A DNA stretch of 64,000 nt from JAFGKK01 sp964521085 (GCA_964521085.1 CAZFPL010000003.1:62001-126000); one strand, 5' to 3'. Positions 17,422 through 27,108 are shown, counted from the stretch's first letter. The notes: generated from the sequence alone by a model not told the origin. Program-made: numbers and translations.

Positions 17422-18678
17422 TTAGTGCGCGTGTTCCACATTCGGATCCGTCGCCAGGCACCCCGCCAGAACGCTTTCGTACAGCGTCAGCATTTGATCG
17501 GTGATCCGTTCCCAGGAATAGGCGTGGGCCACGTTGGCCGCATGGCGGCTCAATTCCTGGCGGAGCCGCTCGTCGGAGAGCAGTTTTTGCAGTTTATCCG
17601 CCAGCGCCTGCGGATCGGAATCCGGTATGTGGTATCCGGTTCGGCCGTCGCGGACAAGGTAAAGCAAGCCCCCCACCCCGGAGGCCACAACCGGAGTGCC
17701 GCAAGCCATCGCTTCCAGCGCCACCATGCCGAAAGATTCGTATTGCGACGGCATGACGACGGCTTGGGCGGCGGAATAATACATCGGCAATTCCGTCTGC
17801 GGCCGTTTGCCGAGAAAGGTGACCACGTTCGTGACGGAAAGAGAATCCCGCAGCTCTTGGAGATATTGCATTTCTTTCTGCGGATTATCAGGGTCTCCGC
17901 CGATCACCATCACGCAGGGGCAGGAAGGGGAAAGGAAACCGCGTTCCCGCAACAGCGCGGCCGCACGCAGGAGGGTTTCCAATCCCTTCAAGCGCTCGAT
18001 CCGGCCGACGAAGAGGACCATCTTCGCATCCTTGGGGAGCCCGATCTGCGTGCGCGCTTCCGCCACCGGATGCGGATGGAAGAGTTCCAGATCGACCCCG
18101 GGCGGGATGACGACCACCTTGCGGAGATCCGCCCGGTATAACCACTGCAGCTGCATCCGTTCCGCGGGGGTGGCGGCGATGATCCGGCTGGCTCCGGAGA
18201 GGATGGATTGCTCGGCTTGGAGGCGAACCGGATCCTCCACGGTTCCTCCCAGGCGCGTTTTCATCGCCCCCAGCGTGTGAAACATATGCAGGAGCGGGAT
18301 ATCCCACTCCTGCTGCAAGGTTAATCCAGCCAATCCGGAAAGCCAGTAATGGCTGTGAACCAGGTCATAGGAGATGTTTTGACCGGCTCCGAACTTCCGG
18401 ATCTCTTCGGTGAAAGCCGGCACATGCTGCGAAAGTTGATCCCGGGGCAACGGGATTTCCGGGCCGGCCGGGATGTGGATGATTCGATTCCCGTTACCCA
18501 GATCGTGGATGACGTGTGGAACATGTTCATCCTGCGAGCGGGTGAATACATCCACACGGATGCGCGCCTTGCCGAGGGAACGAGTCAACTCGCGGACATA
18601 CACGTTCATTCCGCCGGTATCCTTGCCTCCCAGCGTCGCGAGAGGACAGGTGTGATAGGAGAGCATCGCCACACGCAT
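17422..18678 (-). CDS. GT4 glycosyltransferase, MshA/sucrose-synthase-like
   Basis: 418 aa, GT-B fold. N-terminal LSYHTCPLATLGGKDTGGMNVYVREL is the acceptor-side motif of MshA-type (D-inositol-3-phosphate GlcNAc transferase) and sucrose-phosphate-synthase-like GT4 enzymes. The C-terminal donor domain shows FVGRIERLKGLETLL and PSQYESFGMVALEAMACGTPVVAS with the EX7E glutamates. The acceptor cannot be told from sequence; mycothiol is not expected in this phylum, so a sugar or glycoconjugate is likelier. No Shine-Dalgarno: TATAAT on the minus strand ends only a few bases before the ATG, so the mRNA may be leaderless. A MITE-like element abuts its 3' end. Confidence 0.9.
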   Translation of the reverse strand: MRVAMLSYHTCPLATLGGKDTGGMNVYVRELTRSLGKARIRVDVFTRSQDEHVPHVIHDLGNGNRIIHIPAGPEIPLPRDQLSQHVPAFTEEIRKFGAGQNISYDLVHSHYWLSGLAGLTLQQEWDIPLLHMFHTLGAMKTRLGGTVEDPVRLQAEQSILSGASRIIAATPAERMQLQWLYRADLRKVVVIPPGVDLELFHPHPVAEARTQIGLPKDAKMVLFVGRIERLKGLETLLRAAALLRERGFLSPSCPCVMVIGGDPDNPQKEMQYLQELRDSLSVTNVVTFLGKRPQTELPMYYSAAQAVVMPSQYESFGMVALEAMACGTPVVASGVGGLLYLVRDGRTGYHIPDSDPQALADKLQKLLSDERLRQELSRHAANVAHAYSWERITDQMLTLYESVLAGCLATDPNVEHAH

Positions 18679-18793
18679 GGGATAATTATAACTTTCCGCC
18701 TGCCGTGGGGCGTTTACGGGGGTTGTTGCATCTCAAGCCTACCAGCTCGCAAGCCATGCGGTCGCCGGTAAAAAGCCTGAAAAGAAGCCCAAC

Positions 18794-18823
18794 TTGACCC
18801 CAAAGAGCGGCTCGTGGTATTCT
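18794..18823 (+). promoter_or_regulatory. probable promoter of dprA-manC
   Basis: TTGACC at 18794-18799, 18-bp spacer, TATTCT at 18818-18823, about 32 bp ahead of the dprA ATG. Confidence 0.5.
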
Positions 18824-18854
18824 CAGCCCGAATTTCCAGGATCAGGGGGAAACC

Positions 18855-19970
18855 ATGACAACGCTGGAACGAGCTTATTGGGTCGCCTTCAATCACATCC
18901 GCGGAGTCGGTGCCGCCCGCGTTCAGAAAATGCTGAAGGCGTTCGGAGATCTGCACTCGGCATGGGAAGCCCCGCGCAGCCGGCTTCTGGAAGCCGGCTT
19001 GGATGAGCGCACTGTTGTCGCGATTGCCAGCGGAAGGCCGGCGCTGGATCCGCAAGCTTTGCTGGACCGCTGCGGGAAACTCGGTCTGAAGGTGCTTGTC
19101 TGGAATGATCCGGAGTATCCACCCCGGTTGAAAGAACTTCCATTACCGCCGCCGGTTCTGTATCTGCGCGGCGGGATGACCGAAGCGGACGGTTTGGCGG
19201 TGGCGGTGGTGGGGACACGCAAAGCCACCGCCTACGGGAAGGAAGTGGCGCGGATGTTCGCGTCCGCCCTGGCGGTGAATGGGATCACCGTCGTCAGCGG
19301 GCTGGCGCGTGGGGTCGACTCCGAAGCGCACCTTGCCGCACTGGAAAGCGGCGGACGGACGCTGGCAGTGCTGGGGTGCGGCGCGGACGTTGTGTACCCG
19401 CCGGAACATGGACGCCTTGCGCGCCGGATTGCAGAATCCGGCGCGATCCTCAGCGATTATTCTCCGGGCACCCCGCCGGACGCTGCGAATTTTCCTCCCC
19501 GCAACCGGATCATCGCGGGATTAGCCCTCGCCACGCTGGTCGTGGAGGCCGGCGAGGAAAGCGGCGCGCTGCTCACGGCTTGCTACGCGGGGGAATACGG
19601 CCGGGATGTTTTCGCCGTACCCGGCAGCATCTTGAGCGCCGCAAGCAAAGGGTGCAACCGGCTGATCAGCGACGGCGCCCAGCCGGTGGCTTCGCCCGAT
19701 GAGTTGATCGGCGCGCTGGATCTGGAGCGGGTCGCCCCCGCGCTTCAAATGCGGATGGCCGTGCCCGAGAGTCCGATCGAGGCGAAGATCCTTGATGCGC
19801 TCGGCTCGGAACCGCTGCACATCGATCTCCTACGCACCAGCGTGGATCTTCCGGTGGAAACGGTTTCCGGCGCGCTGGCGATGATGGAATTGAAAGGGAT
19901 GGTTCGGCCGGTCGGCGGGATGCAGTATGTCGCTGTGTCCCCGCCCCGGACGGGAGACCGTCGCGAATAA
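18855..19970 (+). CDS. dprA: DNA-processing protein DprA
   Basis: 371 aa. Loads RecA on incoming single-stranded DNA during natural transformation. Layout: N-terminal HhH-like region (residues about 1-70), Rossmann-like DprA domain (VVGTRKATAYGKEVARMFASAL, SGLARGVDSEAHLAALE, VLGCGADVVYPPEH, FPPRNRIIAGLA, VVEAGEESGALLTA, VPGSI) and a C-terminal winged helix (about 300-365, EAKILDALGSEPLHIDLLRTS). Length is typical. The TAA stop abuts the ATG of manC directly (TAAATG), so the two are coupled. Together with comF at 44.2 kb it hints at competence. Confidence 0.96.
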   Translation: MTTLERAYWVAFNHIRGVGAARVQKMLKAFGDLHSAWEAPRSRLLEAGLDERTVVAIASGRPALDPQALLDRCGKLGLKVLVWNDPEYPPRLKELPLPPPVLYLRGGMTEADGLAVAVVGTRKATAYGKEVARMFASALAVNGITVVSGLARGVDSEAHLAALESGGRTLAVLGCGADVVYPPEHGRLARRIAESGAILSDYSPGTPPDAANFPPRNRIIAGLALATLVVEAGEESGALLTACYAGEYGRDVFAVPGSILSAASKGCNRLISDGAQPVASPDELIGALDLERVAPALQMRMAVPESPIEAKILDALGSEPLHIDLLRTSVDLPVETVSGALAMMELKGMVRPVGGMQYVAVSPPRTGDRRE

Positions 19971-21086
19971 ATGGATTCGAATTCGAAGGATAATCTACCA
20001 CTGCTCGTCGTATTAATGGCTGGCGGCGGCGGCACTCGATTATGGCCGCTGTCACGTCCCGAGGAGCCCAAACAGTGCTTGCCCCTGCTTGGCGGCAGGT
20101 CGCTTTTCGAATCCACCGTGGAACGGTTGCGGGGCGTCGTTCCGACGGAGGATATTTTTGTCGTTTCCAACTCCGGTCTGGAACCGCTTCTCCGCTGCGC
20201 CGCGACGGCGATCCCAGCAGAAAATTTTTTCTGTGAACCGAGCCCGCGCAACACCGCACCGGCGGTGGCTTTCGCTCTGGCATGCCTGCGCTCGCGCGCT
20301 CCGCGGTTCGTCATGGCCTGCCTGCCTTCGGATCATTACATCGCGGACGTACCGGTGTTCCGGAACCTGCTTCGCGCCGCCAGGACGCTTGCAGAAAAAG
20401 GCCACCTCGTAACCCTCGGGATCGAACCGAGCGCTCCGGTTACGGGGTACGGGTACATCGAGCAGGGAGAGGAGTTGGGCGCGGTGGAGGGATTCCCCGC
20501 CTATCGCGTGCGGCGCTTCACCGAGAAGCCCGATGTGGAAAAGGCGCGCGAGATGATCCGCAGCGGCATGTTCACCTGGAATTCCGGAATGTTCTTCTGG
20601 CGGTCGGATGTGATCGAAGCCGAATACCGAAAACATCAACCGGCGATCGCCCAGGTGCTGGATCTGTTGATCGAATCGCTTAAGCGGAAAGCGGGAAGCG
20701 CGGATTTGGAAAAAACCTGGGAGGCTATGCCGAACCTCTCGCTGGATTATGGCCTCCTTGAAAAATCAGAACGGGTGGCGGTTTTACCGGCGCGTGACCT
20801 GGGTTGGACCGATATCGGCAGCTGGGACGCGCTGATCGAACTCTACCGGATACATCCGGATCTTCGTTCGGATGTATCCGGGGAACATTATGACGTTGGT
20901 TCGAAATCCGTCACCGTCATCCGAAAGGCGGAGACCGGACGGATTCTGGCCACCGTCGGATTGGACGACGTAATCATCGTGGAGACCGACGATGCGATTT
21001 TAATTTGTCGGGGGGGAAAATCGCAGGATGTCCGAAAAATCACGGACATCCTATTAAAAAAGAATTCTGCGAAGAAGCCGCAGTAG
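19971..21086 (+). CDS. manC: mannose-1-phosphate guanylyltransferase
   Basis: 371 aa, so monofunctional (no fused phosphomannose isomerase cupin). Makes GDP-mannose from mannose 1-phosphate and GTP for glycan synthesis. Signatures: LMAGGGGTRLWPLSRPEEPKQ with the pyrophosphorylase GGxGTRLWPLS, then PSDHYI, VTGYGYIEQG, RFTEKPDVEKA, WNSGMFFWR and the left-handed helix region with VIIVETDDAIL. Starts immediately after dprA. GDP-mannose would feed the glycosyltransferases found elsewhere in the window. Confidence 0.95.
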   Translation: MDSNSKDNLPLLVVLMAGGGGTRLWPLSRPEEPKQCLPLLGGRSLFESTVERLRGVVPTEDIFVVSNSGLEPLLRCAATAIPAENFFCEPSPRNTAPAVAFALACLRSRAPRFVMACLPSDHYIADVPVFRNLLRAARTLAEKGHLVTLGIEPSAPVTGYGYIEQGEELGAVEGFPAYRVRRFTEKPDVEKAREMIRSGMFTWNSGMFFWRSDVIEAEYRKHQPAIAQVLDLLIESLKRKAGSADLEKTWEAMPNLSLDYGLLEKSERVAVLPARDLGWTDIGSWDALIELYRIHPDLRSDVSGEHYDVGSKSVTVIRKAETGRILATVGLDDVIIVETDDAILICRGGKSQDVRKITDILLKKNSAKKPQ

Positions 21087-21149
21087 AGTGGCGCGCTGCT
21101 TCGGAATGAAGAAATAATCTCATTCTATGGGAATGGAGTTTTTTGCTGA

Positions 21150-23468
21150 ATGGAAGGGTATTGTCTGAAGTGCAAGGCCAAGCGTGAAATTGAGAATCCG
21201 GAACCGGCCTTTCTCTCCAATGCGAGGCCGACCACCCGCGGCACATGCGCTGTCTGCGGAACGAAGATCCAGAAGATGGGTGCCACTCAAGCCCACCAGG
21301 GACTCACCCCTCCCATTCCGGTAAAGCGGGAAGAAAAACGCGCCAAACGGAACGGGAAACTGGTGATCGTGGAATCGCCTACCAAGGCGAAAACCGTCGG
21401 CCGTTTTCTCGGCAAAGGCTACCAGGTGCGCGCCTCCGTCGGGCACGTCCGCGACTTGCTGCGATCGCAGTTGTCGGTGGACGTGGAGAACGGATTTACC
21501 CCCAAATACCGGATTCCCAACGAGAAGCGGCTGGTCGTGAAGGAATTGAAAGCGCTCGCCCAGCAATCGGAGGAGGTCTACCTCGCAACGGATCCGGACC
21601 GGGAGGGCGAGGCGATTGCCTGGCATCTTAAGGAAGCCGTTGAATTGGGGGACACCCCTACCCATCGGGTCGTTTTTCACGAAATCACCAAGACCGCCGT
21701 CGATGAAGCCTTCCAGCATCCGCGGGAAATCGACATGAACTTGGTGAACGCCCAGCAAGCCCGAAGAATTCTGGACCGGCTGGTCGGATATATGCTCAGT
21801 CCGCTGCTGTGGGCCAAAGTTCGAAGCCGGCTTTCGGCCGGGCGGGTTCAATCGGTGGCCCTGCGGCTTGTGGTGGAACGGGAACGCGAGATCAGCGCCT
21901 TCGAGGCAAAGGAATATTGGTCGATCGAGGCGGATCTCGCCAAACTCACAAACGGCAACAACTCCTTCCGCGCCAAACTGGCGAAAGTGGACGACCAGGA
22001 TTTCTCTCTGGGATCGGAGAAGGAAGCCGAAGCGATGGCGGAGGACCTGAGGAAGGCTTCCTTCCTTGCGGCGCGGATTCGCCGCGGGGAGCGGAAACGG
22101 AATCCTTCCGCTCCGTTCACCACATCCACGCTGCAACAAGAGGCATCCCGTAAACTCGGATTTTCTCCGAAGAAGACGATGGCCATCGCCCAACAACTCT
22201 ATGAAGGCGTGGAGATCGATTCGATGGGCATGACCGGTTTGATTACGTACATGCGCACGGATTCCACGCAGGTGGCGGATGTGGCGCAGAAGGAAGCCCG
22301 GGAATTCATCACCGAAAAGTTCGGCAAGGATTTTCTGCCCGCCGAACCTCCGCAATACCGGACCCGTTCCCGATCCGCACAGGAAGCGCATGAGGCCATC
22401 CGCCCGACGTCCGTCCTGCGGCAGCCCAAAACGCTTGAGGAATTCCTCAGCCGCGATCAAAACCGGCTGTACGGGTTGATCTGGCAGCGGTTTGTGGCTT
22501 CGCAGATGGCTCCGGCCCTGTTTGATACCGTCCAAGTCGACGTAGAGGCCGCAGGAGCCCGCAAGTACCTGCTGCGGGTATCCGGAGCCATGTTGCGCTT
22601 CCAGGGGTTCCTGGCGGTCTATGAGGAAGCCAGGGACGAAGATCAGGCGGAGGAAGAGGAGGGCCAGGCTTCACTGCCTGCCCTCGAGGAAGGCGAACCG
22701 CTCAAGATGCTGGCCATCCTCCCGGAACAGCACTTCACCCAGCCGCCTCCGCGGTACACCGAAGCGGCATTGGTCCGCGCCCTCGAGGAATTCGATATCG
22801 GCCGGCCTTCGACGTATGCGCCGATCCTTTCCACGATCCAACAGCGCGGATATGTCGTCCGCGAAGAGAAGCGTCTGATGCCGACGGAAATCGGCTTCAC
22901 GGTGAACGATATGCTGGTCACGTATTTTCCGGACGTGATCAACACGGGCTTTACGGCGACGATGGAAGACGAATTGGATGAGATCGCCGAGGGAAGCCAC
23001 GATTGGACCGCCACGTTGCAGGAATTCTACGAACCCTTCTCCAAGGATGTAAAGCACGCGGAGGATGAGATTCCGAAAGTCAGCGAAGGACCGGAGCTGG
23101 CGGGGCGCGATTGCCCGACCTGCGGGAAACCACTGGTGATCCGATACGGACGGTTCGGCAAATTCATCGGCTGCTCCACATTCCCGGCCTGCCGGTATGT
23201 GGAACCCTGGTTGGAAAAAATGGGAGTGCTTTGCCCCAAGGACGGCGGGGACCTGGTGGAGCGCAAAACGCGCAAAGGCCGCACGTTCTATGCTTGTTCG
23301 AATTACCCGACCTGTGATTTCACGTCCTGGAAGAAACCGTTGCGAACCCCCTGCCCGGCCTGCGGCGGGTTGCTTGTGCTGGGCGGCCGGCAGACGGCGC
23401 AGTGCATCAAGTGCGATTCGAAATTCCCCCTGGATGAAATCCCGGCCAAAGAGCTGGAAACGTTCTGA
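21150..23468 (+). CDS. topA: DNA topoisomerase I with N-terminal DUF5679-type zinc ribbon
   Basis: 772 aa. Relaxes negative supercoils. Residues 1-45 are a separate Cys4 ribbon (EGYCLKCKAKREI and GTCAVCGTKIQ) of the DUF5679 type, fused ahead of the TOPRIM domain (LVIVESPTKAKTVGRFLG; TDPDREGEAIAWHL). The active-site Tyr lies in GLITYMRTDSTQV near residue 365. The C-terminus has zinc-ribbon modules: CPTCGKPLVIRYGRFGKFIGC, CPKDGGDLVERKTRKGRTFYAC and CPACGGLLVLGG..CIKC. The extra N-terminal ribbon is absent from E. coli TopA. Standing alone, between manC and a membrane protein. Confidence 0.96.
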   Translation: MEGYCLKCKAKREIENPEPAFLSNARPTTRGTCAVCGTKIQKMGATQAHQGLTPPIPVKREEKRAKRNGKLVIVESPTKAKTVGRFLGKGYQVRASVGHVRDLLRSQLSVDVENGFTPKYRIPNEKRLVVKELKALAQQSEEVYLATDPDREGEAIAWHLKEAVELGDTPTHRVVFHEITKTAVDEAFQHPREIDMNLVNAQQARRILDRLVGYMLSPLLWAKVRSRLSAGRVQSVALRLVVEREREISAFEAKEYWSIEADLAKLTNGNNSFRAKLAKVDDQDFSLGSEKEAEAMAEDLRKASFLAARIRRGERKRNPSAPFTTSTLQQEASRKLGFSPKKTMAIAQQLYEGVEIDSMGMTGLITYMRTDSTQVADVAQKEAREFITEKFGKDFLPAEPPQYRTRSRSAQEAHEAIRPTSVLRQPKTLEEFLSRDQNRLYGLIWQRFVASQMAPALFDTVQVDVEAAGARKYLLRVSGAMLRFQGFLAVYEEARDEDQAEEEEGQASLPALEEGEPLKMLAILPEQHFTQPPPRYTEAALVRALEEFDIGRPSTYAPILSTIQQRGYVVREEKRLMPTEIGFTVNDMLVTYFPDVINTGFTATMEDELDEIAEGSHDWTATLQEFYEPFSKDVKHAEDEIPKVSEGPELAGRDCPTCGKPLVIRYGRFGKFIGCSTFPACRYVEPWLEKMGVLCPKDGGDLVERKTRKGRTFYACSNYPTCDFTSWKKPLRTPCPACGGLLVLGGRQTAQCIKCDSKFPLDEIPAKELETF

Positions 23469-23552
23469 CAGGCCGGTGCGGCGGGAGATTCGGTTGAAGA
23501 ATTAATTTGCCCGGAGAGGGCATCTGAAGATACAATCGGGATTAGGTGATGT

Positions 23553-24614
23553 ATGGCAGTCCTGGTTTCCGTCCGGAACGCCCTGGAACGCTTAATTCGC
23601 ACCCCCCTCTTCCTCAATGGAGCGAGTTTCCTGTTGGGCACGCTCTTCGGCTTGATCGTGCTCGGCTGGATCGTCTGGCCGGTAACATACATCGACACCA
23701 CGCCGGAAATGCTGCGCTCGGATATCCAATTGGATTATCTGCGCATGGCGGTCGATTCTTACAGCGTGAACGGGGATGCCGTTCTGGCCCGCAGCCGGTT
23801 TGAAGCCCTGGGAGACGGAAAGTTGGATCTTCTGGCGCAGTTGCGCGGGGACGGTCTGACGGATCCTGAGCGGTTGAACCAGTTCGAGATACTCATCGCC
23901 AACCTGTACGTTCCGGGCGCGGAAACCCCCGAGTCCACCGCAACCCCCGCCGCGGCCGGTGGCATCCAAGACGCACTCTCCGTGATCGCGATTCTCGGAA
24001 TCGTGATCGGAGGCGCGATCGCCGTGGTCCTGGCGGTGAACATCCGCCGCCATCGCGACAGCGCGCAGCCTCGGGAGGCGCCCGCGGCGCCGGAAGAATT
24101 ATCCCTGGAGGCCGAGGAGGAGCTGGAGGGAAGATCGGTTCCAGCCGCGGAAGCGGAAGAAGAAACCGGCGGCGAGGGAACGGAACCGCTGGAGCGTTTT
24201 GTGACCACCTATACCCTGGGCGACGACCTGTACGAGGACAGTTTTACGATCAATTCCCCCAGCGGGGATTTCCTGGGAGAATGCGGCGTGGGAATTTCCG
24301 AACCGATCGGCGTGGGGGAACCGAAAAAGATCACGGCGCTGGAGGTCTGGTTGTTCGACCGTAAGCCGAGCCGGACTTCGACCACGGTGCTGATGAGCCA
24401 GTACGCGCACGATAAAGAAGACGTACGTGCCACCCTGGCGCCGCGCGGATTGCCCGTCCAGGCCGTTCCCGGAGCCGATTTTTGGATGGAAACCCCCGGT
24501 TTACAGCTCCGGGTTGTGATCCGCGAATTGTTATACGGGTCCGGGCCGTTGCCGGAGAATTCTTATTTTGAACGGCTGACCCTTCAAATGGAAGTTTGGG
24601 CGAAAGCGAAATAA
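23553..24614 (+). CDS. membrane protein with two TM segments and C-terminal conserved domain
   Basis: 353 aa. TM segments near residues 20-45 and 130-155 enclose an external helical part with RLNQFEILIANLYVPGAE and a Pro/Thr linker. After the second TM comes a Glu/Ala-rich stretch (residues about 170-215) and then a beta-rich cytoplasmic domain (TYTLGDDLYEDSFTIN, GECGVGISEPIGVG). I cannot name the family; similar proteins are, from memory, present in Anaerolineae next to topA. Convergent with greA. Confidence 0.65.
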   Translation: MAVLVSVRNALERLIRTPLFLNGASFLLGTLFGLIVLGWIVWPVTYIDTTPEMLRSDIQLDYLRMAVDSYSVNGDAVLARSRFEALGDGKLDLLAQLRGDGLTDPERLNQFEILIANLYVPGAETPESTATPAAAGGIQDALSVIAILGIVIGGAIAVVLAVNIRRHRDSAQPREAPAAPEELSLEAEEELEGRSVPAAEAEEETGGEGTEPLERFVTTYTLGDDLYEDSFTINSPSGDFLGECGVGISEPIGVGEPKKITALEVWLFDRKPSRTSTTVLMSQYAHDKEDVRATLAPRGLPVQAVPGADFWMETPGLQLRVVIRELLYGSGPLPENSYFERLTLQMEVWAKAK

Positions 24615-24640
24615 AAACGGCGCGCCGCGGCCGCTCCCCG

Positions 24641-25105
24641 CTATTCGATTTTCTCAATTCGAAAGGAACGCGGTCCGGATGGCGTAGGGACCGATACGGT
24701 ATCCCCCTCTTTGTGACCGAGCAGCGCTTTCCCGATCGGCGATTCGTGGGAAATTTTTCTCGCCCGGGAATCCCCCTCCTTGCTTCCGACGATCAGAAAT
24801 ACATCCGCTTCATTTTCCTCATCGAGCACGTGCACGCGGCATCCCAGCGACACCACGTCGCGGGGCGTAGAGGCCGGATCGACGATCTCGGCGGTTTTGA
24901 TCAGAGTTTCCAGCTCCAGGATCCGACCTTCCAGAAATCCCTGCTCTTCCTTGGCGGACGTGTAATCCGCGTTCTCCGAGAGATCTCCCTGCTGAATGGC
25001 GGCTCGCAGCCGGGCGGCCAATGCCGTGCGCGCCGGGCCTTTCAGCTGCTGCAGTTCCTCGCGTATTTTCCGGGCTCCCTCGGGGGTTAATATTTTATTT
25101 TCCAT
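24641..25105 (-). CDS. greA: transcription elongation factor GreA
   Basis: 154 aa. Binds RNA polymerase's secondary channel and stimulates cleavage of backtracked RNA. N-terminal coiled coil (residues 1-75, with ILTPEGARKIREELQQL and the acidic tip ENADYTSAKEEQ), C-terminal FKBP-like domain (VHVLDEENEADVFLIVGSKE, SPIGKALLGHKEGDTVSVP). Length and layout are canonical. Minus strand, tail-to-tail with the preceding membrane protein, 36 bp downstream of the dGTPase gene, with which it may share a transcript. Confidence 0.96.
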   Translation of the reverse strand: MENKILTPEGARKIREELQQLKGPARTALAARLRAAIQQGDLSENADYTSAKEEQGFLEGRILELETLIKTAEIVDPASTPRDVVSLGCRVHVLDEENEADVFLIVGSKEGDSRARKISHESPIGKALLGHKEGDTVSVPTPSGPRSFRIEKIE

Positions 25106-25141
25106 TCCGTTTTTTCTCTCCCAGGACGGGCCTTCCGACGG

Positions 25142-26293
25142 CTAGGGTTTAGTCTGCGGATCGGTCAGCTTTTGATACTCTTCCAGTGCAAAGCGGTCGG
25201 TCATCCCGGCGATGTAATCGCATACGACCCGGTACAGGTCCTCCTCCTCGGTCCGGGATAGAATGGCCGGGGGCAGGATCTTCGGATTGGACACGTACAT
25301 CGCAAACAATTCGGAAAGGAATTTTTCCGCCTTGAGGGCCATGCGCATCACGCGGTGATGCCGGTACATTTTCTCAAACAACCGGTTGCGCAACGCCTCC
25401 AGCGGCGGGAGAAACGCATCCGAAGAGCGGACGATATTCTCCGGCAGGCGCCGGACATCCGGGTTGCTTTTTACCGAGAAGGCGGCCAGCTGGCGGTCGG
25501 TGGATTGTACAACATCCTGCACGGCCAGCCCGATAAACGTGCGAATCATGCGATGCCGGGTGAGATCATCCAGCGGGCCCGATGTCCATTCCGACTCCTC
25601 GCGAAGAGATTTCCAGAGGGCCAGGTCCGCCAGATCTTCCGGAAGCAGCATGCCGGAACGAAGCCCGTCGTCCAGGTCATGCGAGGTGTAGGCGCACTCG
25701 TCGGCGGTGTTTGCAATCTGCGCTTCCAGGCTGCCGCGTTCTTCCGGTGTATATTCCGCCATATCGGGGATGTCGAACGCCGTCTCGTGTTTGACAATTC
25801 CTTCGCGGGTTTCCCAGGTGAGGTTCAATCCCGGGAAGGCCGGATACCTTCGCTCCAGGACGGTCACAATTCGAAGGGATTGGCGGTTGTGGTCGAAGCC
25901 CGCATGGGGCTCCATCAAGCGGGAAAGCACGACCTCCCCCGAATGCCCGAACGGAGGGTGTCCCAAATCGTGGGCCAGGCAAATCGCTTCCACCAGGTCT
26001 TCGTTGGCGCCCAGGGAGCGGGCCAGCGAACGGCCGATTTGGGAGACTTCCAGCGTATGGGTCAGCCGTGTGCGGTAGTAATCCCCCTCGTAGGTGATGA
26101 ACACCTGCGTCTTGTGCTCCAGCCTCCGGAAGGCGGTGGTGTGAAGAATGCGGTCGCGATCCCGCTGGTAACGGGTTCGGAATGCAGGTTCAGCCTCGGG
26201 GTACACTCTCCCGCGTGAGTTTTTGCTGCGGGAGGCATACGAAGCGAGAGTACGATCTTCGATTTCTTCGAGTGCCGGACGGTTGAGGACCAT
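25142..26293 (-). CDS. dgt: dGTP triphosphohydrolase-like HD protein
   Basis: 383 aa. HD-superfamily dNTPase of the deoxyguanosinetriphosphate triphosphohydrolase-like (Dgt/YfbR-related) group; hydrolyses dNTPs to nucleoside and triphosphate. N-terminal FRTRYQRDRDRILHTTAFRRLEHKTQVF, then metal-binding TRLTHTLEVSQIGRSLA and ICLAHDLGHPPFGHSGE, and later IANTADECAYTSHDLDD, the family's second HD-type cluster. The ATG at 26293 lies just after a weak GGA. Precedes greA on the same strand. Confidence 0.93.
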   Translation of the reverse strand: MVLNRPALEEIEDRTLASYASRSKNSRGRVYPEAEPAFRTRYQRDRDRILHTTAFRRLEHKTQVFITYEGDYYRTRLTHTLEVSQIGRSLARSLGANEDLVEAICLAHDLGHPPFGHSGEVVLSRLMEPHAGFDHNRQSLRIVTVLERRYPAFPGLNLTWETREGIVKHETAFDIPDMAEYTPEERGSLEAQIANTADECAYTSHDLDDGLRSGMLLPEDLADLALWKSLREESEWTSGPLDDLTRHRMIRTFIGLAVQDVVQSTDRQLAAFSVKSNPDVRRLPENIVRSSDAFLPPLEALRNRLFEKMYRHHRVMRMALKAEKFLSELFAMYVSNPKILPPAILSRTEEEDLYRVVCDYIAGMTDRFALEEYQKLTDPQTKP

Positions 26294-26435
26294 AATGACG
26301 GTTCCGGAGGGTGTTCGTGGCGGAGTGTATCAAACGGATTTGGGCTTGTCAATCATTCCGCATTGAATTATCCTTACCATCCGTGTTTGAAATCTCCATT
26401 TGAAGGGCGGCGCGCGCCTCTCCGAGAGTATCGCC

Positions 26436-27089
26436 ATGAGCACTCAGAGGATAATGCTGGTGGACGACCATGAGGTGGTCCGGCTGGGATTGAAATCCCT
26501 GCTGGAGCATCATCAGGGATTCGAGGTGGTGGCGGAAGCCAGCTCCGCCGCGGAAGCCGTGGAGAAGGCGGTTTCCCTGAAACCGGACGTCATCCTGATG
26601 GACATCCGCCTTCCGGGTGTGTCCGGGATCGACGCCTGCCAGGAAATCATCCAGGAAAATCCGGATATCAAAGTGATCATGTTGACGTCGTATGCCGAAG
26701 ACGAGATGTTGTTTTCCGCCATCCGCGCCGGCGCCTCCGGCTACCTTCTGAAACAAATCGGCGGGCAGGAATTGGTGCAGGCCATCGAGCGCGTGGGACG
26801 GGGCGAAGCGCTTCTGGATCCCGCGGTCACCAAACGCGTTTTTGCCGAGATGCGCAAGATGGCCCAGGAGGAGGAGGCATCCACCTTCTCCGGATTGACC
26901 CAGCAGGAAATGCACGTGCTGCAACTCGTAGCGGAAGGAAAGACCAATCGAGAGATTTCCCAGGCGTTGTTCCTCGGGGAAGGGACCGTGCGGAATTATG
27001 TGTCTTCCATTCTCTCGAAGCTTAATGTTTCCAACCGGACCGAAGCAGCGGCGTATGCGGTTTCCCATAATCTAAAATCGTATCTTTGA
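26436..27089 (+). CDS. NarL/LuxR-family response regulator
   Basis: 217 aa from ATG 26436; 12 codons upstream are open but unlike the family. Receiver domain with IMLVDDHEVV (Asp pair), phospho-acceptor LMDIRLPGVSG near residue 55, switch Thr in MLTSY and the Lys in GYLLKQ. The C-terminal LuxR HTH reads LTQQEMHVLQLVAEGKTNREISQALFLGEGTVRNYVSSI. The partner kinase is not adjacent. The PrsW gene follows after 20 bp and may be co-transcribed, an unusual pairing. Confidence 0.95.
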   Translation: MSTQRIMLVDDHEVVRLGLKSLLEHHQGFEVVAEASSAAEAVEKAVSLKPDVILMDIRLPGVSGIDACQEIIQENPDIKVIMLTSYAEDEMLFSAIRAGASGYLLKQIGGQELVQAIERVGRGEALLDPAVTKRVFAEMRKMAQEEEASTFSGLTQQEMHVLQLVAEGKTNREISQALFLGEGTVRNYVSSILSKLNVSNRTEAAAYAVSHNLKSYL

Positions 27090-27108
27090 TGCGGAACGGG
27101 GAAAAACG

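Noticed and set aside
17039..17425. Open reading frame across the MITE-like element
   Set aside because: Entirely made of repeat DNA and inside the 3' end of the metallopeptidase and the repeats; no start signals.
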